A DNA stretch of 64,000 nt, taken from contig JABAKD010000009.1 in assembly GCA_012845835.1 (NCBI GenBank), positions 6,909,413 through 6,973,412 of the forward strand, read 5' to 3'. The notes below the pieces were generated by a model, which ran no database searches, was not told the origin of the DNA, and saw nothing but the letters and a program-made list of their open reading frames with translations. This document shows, piece after piece, positions 19,521-30,489 of the stretch. The stretch's first letter is position 1. The number at the start of each line of letters is the position of its first letter. The stretch is from Undaria pinnatifida (Eukaryota; Sar; Phaeophyceae; Laminariales; Alariaceae). Made by a program: the position numbers and the translations under genes.

Positions 19521-20925
19521 CCGAAGCATCTCCAACCCCAACCCCTAAAGGAACACCACTACATACAGCGGTACTGCTGTACGAGCAGTCAGAACGTGCT
19601 TGCACGCTGCCCTACCTACCGAAATAGGGGCAAAACACGTAGAGCTAGGAAAGAAAAAGGTATGGTTAGGAAGAGGAACGATAGGGATCGCTGCCGGGCT
19701 TGTAACGAAGACCGCTGATAGGGACAGCTCACGCTTTCGCTTTGGTAGGATCCGAAGGACGCGCCAGCTAGCGTTGGGTTGCGAAAGCAACTGAGTTAAA
19801 TCGACACACGACGCGTATGAAAATACACGTGGAAGTGTGGTGAGGTTAAGCTATATTTTTTTCTCCGTCCATCCGCCGGACGATATAGAAAGAAAAAAAA
19901 AACGATAGGGATGTGACCACTGCACTCACGAAAAATAGGGACAAACCACTTGGAACTAGCTAGAGCACGATACTTCGAAGTATGCGTTTGTTAGGAGTTG
20001 CTTTTTTGGAAAATCGTTGAAAAACTGCACCGAATTCTCTTTTGCCACGTACTACGTAGAATCAGTGCGGACGGTTGTTTCCAGCAGCAGTACTCGTAGT
20101 AGTTACCTGTCGCAAAGGTTTCGAGCGTTGTTCACAGGCGGCTCGTCGTGCTGTTTTTATCGTCGGGCCCATGCTATCGATGCTAACCCGAAGCGATTAC
20201 CTCTAGTCTAATGTACGAAGTATACGCTGCAAAGACGAGGCCCAAAAGCATGTGGGGGTTTTGGCACCGCGACAACGAAGCCGCATCGTGCGACTAAGAA
20301 ACCAACGGCAATCCAACATCATCATAATACCTTAACCCGTCCTATCGCCCGAAGTATGACATCCGAGTGAGTTATTGCTCCGCTGCTGCATACCTGGTAC
20401 ACCCTCCGTCTAGTGAAATACCTTGAGAAGAAGAATGGAAGAAGAGATCGTTGGTTATGTTATCTTCGTGAAGATCATCCGTCGTAGAGCTTCAGGCAAG
20501 ACCTCACCACCTCAAGAGCGCCCCGCGCCGCCGCGCCACACAAGAGCAAACAAGAACGAAGACACCACAATAAACAACGATAGCCGGATCAGGTGACAAC
20601 ACGGCGAGACACAGACAGGAGCACAGCAGAGTGCGCTGTACATATCATACCTACAAGAAGAAAGTTTTAATATGTGTTTCGTTCGATGTTTTCGGGTTTT
20701 GTTTCAGCGCCTGACCCCTGACTCAAACATCAAGTGAAATCCGTCGAACAGATATCCAAACGAATGTCTGAAAAAATAGTGGAAATGTCAAGAGGGTCAG
20801 TATATTTTGTACTTGACTTGTAAAACAACTAAATACTGTGCGAACATACAGCTGTAGTATTAATATAGTAGTTACTTATTATTAATCGTAGTAATAGCAG
20901 CAGTAGTAGTAGTAGTATTCGCAGT
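19521..20925. other. Unassigned spacer
   Basis: 1.4 kb of mixed composition. Small frames on both strands show no known domain, and no repeat is shared with other parts of the window. Host-derived or single-copy transposon sequence cannot be told apart here. Confidence 0.3.
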
Positions 20926-21044
20926 AGCTGTGGTGGGAGATCGAAGGTAAGATTTTGTCGAATCGTATATTTTTTTCAAGCGGTGCGCGTTGCTCCGATT
21001 ACATGTCACGCGTATTTCTGAGTGGTGGGTGTCCTCATTGAGGC
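20926..21044 (+). repeat. Diverged GTR copy, left part
   Basis: GGAGATCGAAGGTAAGATTT, TTGCTCCGATTACATGTCAC and GGGTGTCCTCATTGAGG follow the GTR block order but with many changes, so this is an old copy. It is interrupted by the SINE at 21045-21360 and resumes at 21361. Confidence 0.6.
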
Positions 21045-21360
21045 TTTTTTTTTTTTTTTTTAGCACACTTTCACTTTCCAGCTTCTGGACAAGCCGTGGT
21101 CACAGGTAGGTGTCATCCCTTCTCCTCCCCGGCTCTTGACTTCAAGTTTTTGTCACGCATACGTAGGGTTCAGCAATCCCACTGCTCGTCGATTGTTCAT
21201 CGAATGTTGCTAACTCACGCTCTCGCGCTTTCCGCAAGTCAATTTGTCCACAAGAAAAAGTCCCAACGAATTTGTACGAGTATGCACTCGGCGGGGCTCG
21301 AACTCACGAAACTGACCTATACCAGGCTCGAGGATGACCTGATACGCCACCGGGGCGACC
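21045..21360 (-). mobile_element. tRNA-derived SINE, copy 1
   Basis: Read on the minus strand it starts GGTCGCCCCGGTGGCG, has a pol III A-box-like TGGCGTATCAGG (21338-21349) and a B-box GTTCGAGCC (21295-21303), then a ~200-bp non-tRNA body, and ends in a poly-A run (T-run 21045-21061). It lies inside an old GTR copy. Pol III promoter boxes plus a poly-A tail are the hallmarks of tRNA SINEs. Confidence 0.85.
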
Positions 21361-21583
21361 GATTCCAAGGATATAGATAGGCGACTCACCTGAGAACTAT
21401 TATATTTTATACTCCTACTATCATAGCTTGTATCAGGGTCCGCAGGGTGTGATGTTCATCAATTTGTGCACGGAAACTCTAAAAGCCTGATGTTGAGGGG
21501 GACAAAATCTGACGGCTGGCTGTGGAATGCATTATTATTTATTTTTTATACACCCAGTAGTAGTCGTATGACGGACAAGGGGA
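21361..21583 (+). repeat. Diverged GTR copy, right part
   Basis: Resumes with AAGGATATAGATAGGCGACT, then TATCAGGGTCCGCAGGGTGT, CACGGAAACTCTAAAAGCC and GAGGGGGACAAAATCTGACG, in GTR order. It ends in AT-rich sequence before the LL1 LTR fragment. Confidence 0.6.
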
Positions 21584-21781
21584 TGTAATGAAGTGCCCTC
21601 CGTAGAAGGATACTTTACACCTGGTAGATTCGACGTGAAACCATGCCATGGTTGAGGTGAAAACACGTGACATTAGATAGATGTCACATTCACGTCAAGG
21701 CCATCATACATGGGTGATAATGTAGGTGACGATGATGGGACAAGCAGGACGCCCCACATCTTACACTACCTTGCACTATCT
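21584..21781 (+). repeat. LL1 LTR fragment, left part
   Basis: Begins TGTAATGAAGTGCCCTCCGT and follows the first ~200 bases of the LL1 LTR (see 32043-32449) with scattered differences and a few small insertions. It is preceded by the purine-rich GGACAAGGGGA, which suggests the 3' LTR of a plus-strand copy. The SINE at 21782-22094 interrupts it. Confidence 0.8.
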
Positions 21782-22094
21782 AAGCCGGTCGCCCTGGTGG
21801 CGTATCAGGCTATCCTCGAGCCTGGTATAGGTCAGCTTCGTGAGTTCGAGCCCCGTCGAGTGCATACTCGTATAAATTCGTTGGGACTTTTTCTTGTGCA
21901 CAAATTGACTTAGCGGAAAGCGCGAGAGCGTGAGTTAGCAAACTCGATAAAAAATCGACGAGCAGTGGGACTGCTGAACCCTATGCGCGATGAAAAATGA
22001 AGGCAAGAACCAGGGAGAAGATGGGACGAAACCTGTGACCACGGCTTAATAACTTATCCAGAAGCTGGAAAGTAAAAGCGGGTCGAAAAAAAAA
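21782..22094 (+). mobile_element. tRNA-derived SINE, copy 2, nested in an LTR
   Basis: Plus-strand copy with GGTCGCCCTGGTGGCG head, A-box TGGCGTATCAGG (21798-21809), B-box GTTCGAGCC (21844-21852), shared body and poly-A tail (22086-22094). It splits an LL1 LTR fragment. CACTATCT before it and CACTACCT after it are a likely 8-bp target duplication with one mismatch, although the LTR itself is repetitive here. Confidence 0.85.
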
Positions 22095-22120
22095 CACTAC
22101 CTGCTCTACCCTGCCCTTCC
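22095..22120 (+). repeat. LL1 LTR fragment, right part
   Basis: CACTACCTGCTCTACCCTGC continues the LTR text after the SINE poly-A. It is cut off by the TTG/GTGGTCAC repeat. Confidence 0.65.
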
Positions 22121-22265
22121 TTGTTGTTCTTACATTAACTCGCATAATCAAGTCCGTGGTCACAGGACAGGCTCCAGTCACTCTGGAGCTGAGGAATACC
22201 CCAGGGAAAAATACAAACAACCCAAGGTGGCACACGCATACATCACAGCTGACGCAATTCATGCC
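22121..22265 (+). repeat. TTG/GTGGTCAC dispersed repeat, plus copy
   Basis: TTGTTGTTC, then ATTAACTCGCATAATCAAG, TCCGTGGTCACAGGACAGG and CTCTGGAGCTGAGGAATACC. It aligns closely with the inverse copy at 11490-11645 over about 140 bp. Confidence 0.7.
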
Positions 22266-22497
22266 TCCACCAGAAGGATAAAAAAGTGAAATCGGGAGTC
22301 AGTCTACGATGTGCCAGGTTCGTACCGGTGCATACGTCTCATTACGTCTCATTACTCGCGCCTGGAAAAAACGACTGTTGTAACACTTGCCACCCAAGAA
22401 AGGCTACCACGACGTAGTATCTACTTCGAAGTATCACTACGCATACGCACGACAGACGCAAGTCAATTGGAAAAAAGAAAGAAAGAAAATAAAAGAA
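22266..22497. other. Unassigned
   Basis: No recognised element. CATACGTCTCATTACGTCTC near 22330 is a small direct repeat. Confidence 0.3.
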
Positions 22498-22704
22498 GAT
22501 AAAGGAAAGGAAAGGAAAGGAAAGGAAAGGAAAGGAAAGGAAAGGAAAGGAAAGGAAAGGAAAGGAAAGGAAAGGAAAGGAAAGGAAAGGAAAGGAAAGG
22601 AAAGGAAAGGAAAGGAAAGGAAAGGAAAGGAAAGGAAAGGAAAGGAAAGGAAAGGAAAGGAAAGGAAAGGAAAGGAAGGAAAGGAAAGGAAAGGAAAGGA
22701 AAGA
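22498..22704. repeat. (AAAGG)n microsatellite
   Basis: About 40 pentamer units, nearly pure, with one slip (AAGGAAGG) near 22674. Five-fold symmetry makes every frame open, so long KGKERKGKER / FPFLSFPFLS frames on both strands are artefacts. Confidence 0.98.
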
Positions 22705-23030
22705 AGAGACAAGTAAGCGAAAAAAAAACGAAAAAGGAAAATAAAGAAAAGAATAGACAAGGAAAAGCAAGAAAAGACAAGACTAACAAGAAGAGGAAGC
22801 AAGAGAAGGCAAAGAATAAAAAAATGTCATACTAGCAGACCCTAGGAACTGACTAAAGATGGCATTGGGGTCATGGAGGGTGTCAACTGCATCATCAATG
22901 ACACTGGGGAGAGAACGCAACATGGCGAATAAGTCTGGGAGGTCTTACGCTATCTTGTGACGGCCATTGGAAGGCCCACTACTTTCAAGACGATGACGAC
23001 CAAACCCAGACTTCAGTCTCTTGGGCATGA
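22705..23030. other. Purine-rich tail of the microsatellite and unassigned sequence
   Basis: AAGA-rich sequence degrades from the pentamer array to about 22820. The remainder shows nothing recognisable. Confidence 0.35.
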
Positions 23031-23650
23031 CGCCCTCCCCCCCCCCCCCCCCCCCTTTCCCCCCTCCCCTCCCCTTCCCCCCGCTCCCACCCCCCCTCAC
23101 CCCCCCACTCCCTCGAACGCTCCGCCCTCTCCTCACTGATTGTACGACTTACAGGATATACACGATAAATCGGAGCATTGTTTCCAAAACCGTCAGATTT
23201 ATCCAGGATTTATTTATAGTTTCCACGCAAAGATTGAGCAGCCCCGCCCGTCTTGCCCCCCCCCCCCCCCCCCGCTCCCTCTTGATCAAACCTCGGCCCC
23301 CACGTCCTTAAAACCTCCGCCCTCCCGTCATCGGTTATTCGATTTACAGGATTCACTTGATAAACTGATGCATTTCCTTCCACACACAGCTGTCAGATTT
23401 TGTCCCCCTCAAAAACGGGTTTTATAGTTTCCGCGCACAGACTGACTAACATCACTCTGTTGACCCTGACAGCTACACTGCTGTAGTCCCAAGGGACGTC
23501 GCCGACCTAGTCTATATCCCTAATGCGGACAAACAACCCTTAATACGCGCGATCGGAGTATTACACACACGCGCAAAGATGAGTTTCGACAATATCTTCG
23601 ATGTCACAGCGCTGGAGTGTTTTAATATTTTTTGTAGTCTTCTATCTGGC
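23031..23650 (-). repeat. GTR copy, minus orientation
   Basis: Starts in a C-rich tract and follows the inverse GTR order: GATTGTACGACTTA, AAAACCGTCAGATTTATCC, CTTGATCAAACC, TCACTTGATAAACTGATGCA, TTTCCGCGCACAGACTGAC, GACGTCGCCGACC, GATCGGAGTATTACACACAC and GATGTCACAGCGCTGGAGTG. Confidence 0.75.
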
Positions 23651-23801
23651 TTTGATGAAACTTTTGAAACATTCGTGTTGCCTTACTAAGTAAGGCATTG
23701 ACTTACTGGAAGTTATTGAAGCATTCGTCTCGTGTGTGAGATGGACACCCGTAGGTAGAATACGACTCTCGCGACCAAACCTAAAGCAGCATTATTAATA
23801 G
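23651..23801. other. Unassigned
   Basis: Short linker between a GTR terminus and a SINE. No feature seen. Confidence 0.3.
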
Positions 23802-24106
23802 TTTTTTTTTCACACACATTAACTTCCCACGGCTTCTTCTGGACAAGCCGTGGTCACAGGTGTCGTCCCCTTCTTCCCCCCGGTTCTTGCCTTAGTTTTT
23901 TATCGCGCATCTAGGGTTCAGCAATCCCACTGCTCGTCGATTTTTCATTGAGTGTTGCTAAATCACGCTCTCGCGCTTTCCGCAAGTCAATATGTGCACA
24001 AGAAAATGTCCCAACGAATTTATACGAGCATGCACTCGGCGGGGCTCGAACACACGAAACTGACCTATACCAGGCTCGAGGATAACCTGATACGCCACCA
24101 GGGCGA
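23802..24106 (-). mobile_element. tRNA-derived SINE, copy 3
   Basis: Minus-strand copy with T-run 23802-23810, a body closely matching copy 1 (CCACTGCTCGTCGAT, CACGCTCTCGCGCTTTCCGC, ATGCACTCGGCGGGGCTCGA), inverse B-box, and inverse A-box CCTGATACGCCA at about 24086-24097. The B-box region reads GGCTCGAACACAC, slightly altered downstream compared with copy 1. Confidence 0.85.
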
Positions 24107-25279
24107 AAGCCACGAGTCCCTATCTCACGTTGATGTTGTAGAGATCGGTCACAGCCAATCGGTCGCAACCGAGACGTAATACACCATGCACGCACACTGT
24201 GCCCGCCAGGGTGTGTCAAGACAGCAGTGGAGGACCCAGTCAGGCAACACGGTAGGGGGATCACTTTTGTGGCCTGTTTTGCCAGTGGCTCGTAGGGGTC
24301 ACTAGCGCGTTTTAGCGCGGGGGTGCGACCAGCCTATTCCGTTTTAATTTTGCGTTTTTTAAGCTTCTTCTGGTGGTTGGTGTTCTTTTTTTTTTATTGT
24401 GCTCTATAAATATGCAATGAAAGGGTATAAGTTACGCTGCGCCGAAGCAAAATCGCAAAAGTTATGTTTGTTCTTGAGGTACATATTAAACCTTATAGTC
24501 ACACTCGTGCGTGTGTGGCGAAAATCCGGTAGAAAAAATTGGGGTATGTATCATAGCATCCCCCCTCCAACCGTACTCTTTGGACTGAGGGCAGCTGGGG
24601 GCACAGCTTCCCTTCCATTTTTGTTTTCGACCCAAGAGGTTTTCATGTTTTTTGCATGTCCTGTGTCATGTACATGCAGGGGATGTTTGTTTATTTTTCA
24701 TGACTAGTCTATTTCTTGTTTTTTTTGGGGGGGTTGAACGAAAGAAGGAAGAAAACGTCTCCACACGGCGTCTCTCATGAAACTTGTGAGCGCACACTGA
24801 CCGACGAAAAATGCATTTTTTATCAAGTTTTCTTTGGCGTTTCTTATCCCGGGCCGCGCTCTGCAGAGCGAATCCGTTTATCAACTCCTACCACCCTTCC
24901 TTGGTGGGGCTTCAATATCCGATGTAATTATTTATTATATAGACTGTTTCTTGTCTTGTTTTGCCCTACCTGAGCTGCGTATCCTACACCGGATTTCTTA
25001 TGTTTTAAACATTCTCAGCCTGGGAGTTTCTGATTTCTAAGAGTATGTGCGGGCGCACACGCTGTAACACGCCCGTTGATCCCGAAGACGGAAAAAAGAG
25101 GCTGACCCCGCATGTGTGGCGTTTACCTTCTGCGTCTTTCGCGCAGCAACTTCCGCACCTGTTTTAGTGTGTTCTCCCAGCTGTGCTGTGGTTTTGTGCT
25201 GTAGTCCGCACCGATTGACTTGACATTTTATCCCTTTGGGTAGTTATTTTCTTCGAAGCGCTCTTTTCCCTCCGCTTTA
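24107..25279. other. Unassigned spacer
   Basis: T-rich sequence with short open frames (for example 102 codons at 24399-24707) that carry no recognisable domain. No repeats shared with the rest of the window are apparent. Confidence 0.3.
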
Positions 25280-25485
25280 AGGTGTCTACCCTGCAGAGGG
25301 TAAGAGATCAAGACCTTGCCCGAGGAACCCACCCTGTGCAAGGTCCCCATGATTGACCCTGTGCGTGGCTTTCACCTTGGCAAGGTCTGCCGCAACCACC
25401 CTGGCGAGGTGAGGCACCCTGCACAGGGTCCCCACAGGGTCTTCACAGGGTGTTCAACCCTGACAGGGTATCCGTAGGGTATAGC
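25280..25485. repeat. Cluster of ACCCTG/CAGGGT palindromes
   Basis: At least six imperfect or perfect palindromes built from ACCCTG and CAGGGT half-sites with a 1-2 bp centre (ACCCTGCAGAGGGT, ACCCTGTGCAAGGT, ACCTTGGCAAGGT, ACCCTGGCGAGGT, ACCCTGCACAGGGT, ACCCTGACAGGGT), plus lone half-sites, within ~200 bp. Spacing is irregular, so it is not a simple tandem repeat. Function unknown. Confidence 0.75.
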
Positions 25486-25944
25486 CTAACGTCCACGTGT
25501 GTTTCCAGCCCGTTTCTATTGAAAAACGTTGAATGCGCCAACGCCGCGCGACCACCACAAGCGTCTTTGATGGGCACATATCTAGCAAGGGCATTGCCCT
25601 CAATATGATCACTTCTAGGTGTCCTGTACAGATAGTTCTAGCTGCATAGTCTATATGAGGCGTACGAGTAAATATAGACTACCAGGTATGTATCTTCTAC
25701 TATCTACACGCGTCCGAGATATTTACGGCGAGTATATCCACGATGACGGAGAGTATAGGCGAATCTCTCGTCCGTACATGAAGTAGTCAATGGTTATTGG
25801 TTCAAGTGGCAACGAGTGCACAACCGCGCCCTGGACGACAGTAGACAAAACAGTAACAGTCTAGTCTATTGCTTTGACAATAGACGAGAGGAAAAACAAA
25901 TACCGATATAGATATACTTCGTACATACGTCGTCATGATCGCCT
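25486..25944. other. Unassigned spacer
   Basis: No gene or shared repeat recognised. Confidence 0.3.
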
Positions 25945-26185
25945 CCCAATGTATGCCGAACGAAGTATAACGCGTGTATGCTGAACGAAGTAACGTAAAG
26001 TTGAGCGTGCATGCATCAAGGATTCCTTCAAAATATGCCAGGTATATATAGGTCTGTGTGCTGACTTGCACTTTTCTCGCCTCCTCGTGTGGATTGCAGG
26101 CATAGGTGCCATTGCATGACCAAACCACTGCGCTTGCTGCATTTGCATTGTGCATCACTGCTTCATATTTTTGTACCTCAGAGCT
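25945..26185 (-). repeat. Dispersed repeat, inverse of 4345-4600
   Basis: Inverse-orientation copy. CATGATCGCCTCCCAATGTA, CTTCGTTCGGCATAC-like blocks, AACGTAAAGTTGAGCG and CCATTGCATGACC match the order of the copy near 4.4 kb. A 139-codon minus-strand frame spans it (25802-26221), of unknown nature. Confidence 0.55.
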
Positions 26186-26369
26186 CGTCTTTCTACTACA
26201 TAGATAGATGATAAGAGGCATCTTGGCACGGATATACTGGTTTTATCGTGGATGTAGATGGGTGCAAATATCAGTTTAACGTCGAGAGCACGCGCGCTCG
26301 TTTATAACAGGAGCTATCCTATACACAGATGGCCGGACCCTCCCTGCGCTATCTCTCACACAAGGTCAC

Positions 26370-26850
26370 AGATATTACCGTGCAACCTGATTCCACGCTA
26401 CGAACATACATTAGTTCAAACTGGAGCGTTTCTGGAAATTTGCGCAGCCTGTGTGCTGCTTGAGGTTGGTTGTGAACTTTGGGACCACAATCACACATAT
26501 CACACAAAATGCTTGGGCACGAAGGTTTTGCCAATCTACTCATTTCTGAACACATCATACAACCTCATTTTACCCTATAATACATTGTTTAACCTGGAGC
26601 GTTTCGTGGAGGTTGGTGCAGGCTGTGTGTTGCTTGAGAATTGTGAATTTGTCCGAAATTGAGGACATTGCAAAGTCTAGACTATATATCTAGATTGTGT
26701 ATACTTTTTATAATATATACTTCGGTGCGCAAGGTTGACAAAATGTACTTAATTCTAATGTCTTTGTACAATCTCATTATTCGCGACATCGTTCAACCTG
26801 GGGCGTTTCTGGAAGTTTGTGTACCCAGGCTGTGTGCTGCTTGAGGCTGC
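26370..26850 (+). repeat. Three diverged tandem units of ~170-200 bp
   Basis: TGGAGCGTTTCTGGAAATTT, then CAGCCTGTGTGCTGCTTGAG, recur in variant form at about 26421, 26594 and 26798, each preceded by an AACCT block. In the plus frame they give similar peptides (GAFLEICAACVLLE-like), interrupted by a stop between units two and three. This may be decayed repeat coding sequence or simply an old tandem array. Confidence 0.6.
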
Positions 26851-27354
26851 GAATATTGGGGTAGTTTTTAACGATACGTCGTACAGCAATATTTCAGTTT
26901 TGATGAAATTTCGGGATTTTACCGAAATTAACGAGGGTTGGATTTCGTAACGAGTACGAGCCTCAGTTGGCCCGCCAAACAATCGTCCTCCCAGCACAGC
27001 AGTCACTACAGCAGCAACGCCCGTGGACGTCACCCGTGTGGTTGTCCCACTGGAGTCGGCCATCTCGTAGGTAGGTGTCGGTGCCTTGGGGAGTGAAATC
27101 CATCACCTACTCGTCGTGTGACATTGCCCAACGTGACGAAAGTCTCAGCTCGTTCGGTTGGCTGCCTCGGTGCGGTCACTTTGTCAACTTGACGAAGCGA
27201 GCTCAGACACTTACTGCGCATTCCGCGATCAGTCGTGACCTGCCAATGGCCTTGGGAACGACCCTGCTCAGTCTCGTGCGCTCGCGAGTGGTGGCAGAGC
27301 GCGAGCGGTGCGGCTGCCTGATCCTCTACATACACCCTGGTACCTGAACTTCAG
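26851..27354. other. Unassigned spacer
   Basis: A GC-rich patch at about 26950-27340 has overlapping frames on both strands (minus 26755-27063 and 27030-27335, plus 27075-27347). None has a recognisable domain, and I cannot decide whether it is a decayed exon. Confidence 0.3.
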
Positions 27355-27468
27355 TGTTTTCCCTAAAAAACTGAAATACCTTTAGTCTAGGGGCCATCGA
27401 AGTTTTTGTAGGTTTTCTGCCGAAATTATTTCGGGAAAAACCGAAACTATCAGTAAAAAACTAAATAT
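27355..27468. repeat. Short repeat with CCGAAA motifs, paralogue of ~8310-8421
   Basis: GCCGAAATTATTTCGGG, AAAAACCGAAACTATCAGTA and AAAAACTAAAT follow the order seen near 8.4 kb, with about half the positions changed. Confidence 0.4.
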
Positions 27469-28604
27469 TCTCTTAAGAATGACCCTTTGTCAGAATAACA
27501 GGAACAACTCTGGTTGCGCAGATAGTTCGGCGCGAAGTTCGTGCATGGCCTCAATACTCGGTACATGTTGTACAACATCCTTGCTGTACGCTACCAGGTA
27601 CGTTGCGGGAAATATCGCACACTCTAACCCTGCTTTTGCTGGGTTGTTGAGCAACACATGTACGCTCGCAGAAAACGCAGCACAATGCAAAAAGTGTCAA
27701 AGGTTTCATGTTGCACTACAATAGCCCGCCCCGAACGGAGTGGCACACGCGCGGAAACCACACAGTAAGGCGTATTCTGATTCTGCACGACGCGTCACGA
27801 CGTACTTATTGCGTAAGATGCTGCGTCGACAACCTTGCACGAACCGTATGCTTATACCTGTATACACGGAGTTGAATACTGCACGCCGTCAAAATCAACT
27901 TAAACGGTACTTCACAGCTATAAAGACGCACGCAACACCTGCCTCTGCAGTGCGATTCGACACCAACATGCAAGCAAAGCACAAAACCTCAGACCCAAAG
28001 GCACACGACAACCGCGCCCAATTTTTTCGCCCGTCAACTCTAATCAGCCATGGCCCCCCTGAATCATGTGTAGTATATACAACCATTACCAACGTCGACA
28101 GTAGAGATAGAAATATTCAAAGCCGAACGGTGTGACGCAATGGCGGAGACCGTGTTGCGCATTCAACGTTCTGTAGACTCCATATACCTAATATGCATTG
28201 ACCATTGCAATCTAGAAAATACACTATCAAACTAGTCACACGTAGACTACTCTTTTATCGAGAATAGCGTAGAATCTATCTCACCACGCGTACCCCATGT
28301 GAACAACAACTGCAGGGCACGACGATCCCGAACCAATTGGCAGCCGGTATGACCACAGTCAACCGGTGCTCCCCCGGAAAAACAACCAATGACACTCCTG
28401 CTTGCCGCCCACTAACACTGGCGGCAAGAGGAAGCACGCCAGCACCTCCGTAACCAATTCAAGCAGTTCATTGAGCACCGACGAGCACAGGGGCTCATGT
28501 ATTAATCCACGTTCTCACGCGCGGATTTGTGAATAGCTATATGGGAATGAAGCTGGGAATGAAGCACCTGTTTCTCCACATATAGTCTAGTCTAAAACTA
28601 GAGC
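27469..28604. other. Unassigned spacer
   Basis: A plus-strand frame of 131 codons (27740-28135) is Thr/Arg/Asn-rich with no recognisable domain or homologue known to me. Listed only as unassigned sequence. Confidence 0.3.
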
Positions 28605-28805
28605 CCCTGTCTCCAAGTGCACAGCCTCTTGCAAAATACAATCCAACAGCACGCCATGACAAATTTCATTTTTTCGATATTTCCCCCTCGTGTATGCACA
28701 ACATCGTCATTTGACACCTCACTATCCAAGAGCACAACCTCCTCACTGCAAAATAAAAACCAGCAACAAGCCATGACAACTTCATTTCGAGATTTCCACT
28801 CCGCA
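28605..28805. repeat. Two diverged tandem units (~115 bp)
   Basis: AAGTGCACAGCCTCTTGCAA... and AAGAGCACAACCTCCTCACT..., each followed by a CAGCA-CA/G-GCCATGACAA block and TTCATTT-CGATATTTCC-like text. About 75 percent similar by eye. Confidence 0.6.
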
Positions 28806-30485
28806 TAAGGACACAACCATCATGGAAACAACAACGAATCGCGAGAAGGCTCAATTGGCCGAAGAACGCATTTGAGACATACATGGAAAATATATAATTC
28901 GAAAATTCCAATAGGGATCCCGCCGCAGATAAGCATCGTCAAAATCGCACAAATATAGTCTATAGTTGGCAGACACAAAGCAGACGCAGAGACTTCAAGA
29001 TCGGTGCCGAACCAGCACGCGTGAAACTATGACGCAACAAGCCTATAGTACACGAATAGGCAGGGGCGACGTTGCACCGCTAATGGCTGTTCCCCTTCCC
29101 CGTCATTTCAGTGTGGAGTCAACGCACACACCAGAAGGAGAACAAGCGCACAAGACGCTCCGCGGCCGCCCTCTCCTGTCTTCGTCAACCGTCTGTCCTA
29201 GTGCCTGAAGCATTGGAAGACACGCCACAGCTATATTGTGTAGGCGAACAGGATGTACTTGGACGCTCTGACCAATGCTGAAGTGCTAAACTCTCGCCGA
29301 CGCGACACCTTGTAAACGTGCATCACGACAGGGAAAGAGAAGCTAGCATTGTAGCGGAAAACACCAGAACAGCTTCAATGATGAAAGCGATGGTTCAGTG
29401 CAATAAAGGTTGGTCGTCCAAGAAGGATCTACAAATTTGTCTGGGTAGATTTCTCGAACCAGAAACACACTGGACACACCGTGTGCAAGGTTTGGCGTTC
29501 AGCGCACATCCGCGACAAAACAATAATATCAAGGTCTCCCTGTCAAACCAGCCCATAATAGTTCCAAAGTAAAACAAAAACGAAAGCACAGGCAGCGACC
29601 TCGTACTACCTTTGCACTTGTTCCTGGAACCCCATCTATCCCCGCTCTTGACCAAGCGACCCTGTCATCTACTTTTTTCTTGCATGGCGGGTGGACCGCT
29701 CGACCTGGTGTATGGCTTCAGCACCTCTTCCGACTCGCCCACGTCGAAATAATGGTCTCGACCGTAGTATCGTCTACCACACCCTTATCATCACTCCGTT
29801 CATGCTGCGGTAAAACCTGCAATTTAGGGAAGATAGATAGATGTCGGTGGATTCTACCCGCATTGGTGGGGGGGACAAAACCAGACATCTATCTATGGAA
29901 CTCAGTATGCATGAAACAAGTCATTATTAGCGTGAGTTATAACTTTTGGAGTGGGCTACTTGACTTGGGTCATTGTTGTACATACATGCACACGGCACGC
30001 ACCTCCACGTCGAATGGATATCTGGCCCGATCGCGCGACTACTGCTACTATTACTGTTCTCCAACGACAAGGACGCACACACAACATAAAAATGGTGGGC
30101 ATGGAAACGCTGCGTTCAAGAAAATTAGTTACATACAGTATATGAGGCGCATCAGTGAGTGGTAGTCGGAGATGGATTTTCCCCGTTTGTTGTCGAGGCA
30201 ACCGATTGTTGTAAATATCGTCCGAGAGCGGGGGGTACTTTCTTGCCTATCAACCCCTTTCCAACTCCTATGATAATCATCATCCTGGTCTAACTCCAAG
30301 TATTTAGTATTTTGTCCCCATGTCCGAAGTGCGGTGCGAAAAGGGCTTAATTAACATGTGGATGGACATGGGCATGTACCGTACAGGACAGCAGCAGCAT
30401 AACGTATTCCACATACATGCCATGTGACTACTATTAGTTGTGTATAATAACCTGCAGCTAGCTAAAAAAAAAGTTGAATGTTTCT
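28806..30485. other. Unassigned spacer
   Basis: Frames such as 29680-30165 (161 codons, plus) show no known domain. GATAGATAGATGT near 29830 and ACATCTATCTAT near 29883 form a small inverted pair. Nothing else recognised. Confidence 0.3.
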
Positions 30486-30489
30486 GCGT

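Noticed and set aside
22342-22802. Long frames of KGKER or FPFLS repeats
   Set aside because: Direct products of the (AAAGG)n array, which is open in all frames.
27030-27347. GC-rich patch as a host exon
   Set aside because: Frames on both strands are open and none has a domain or defensible splice sites.
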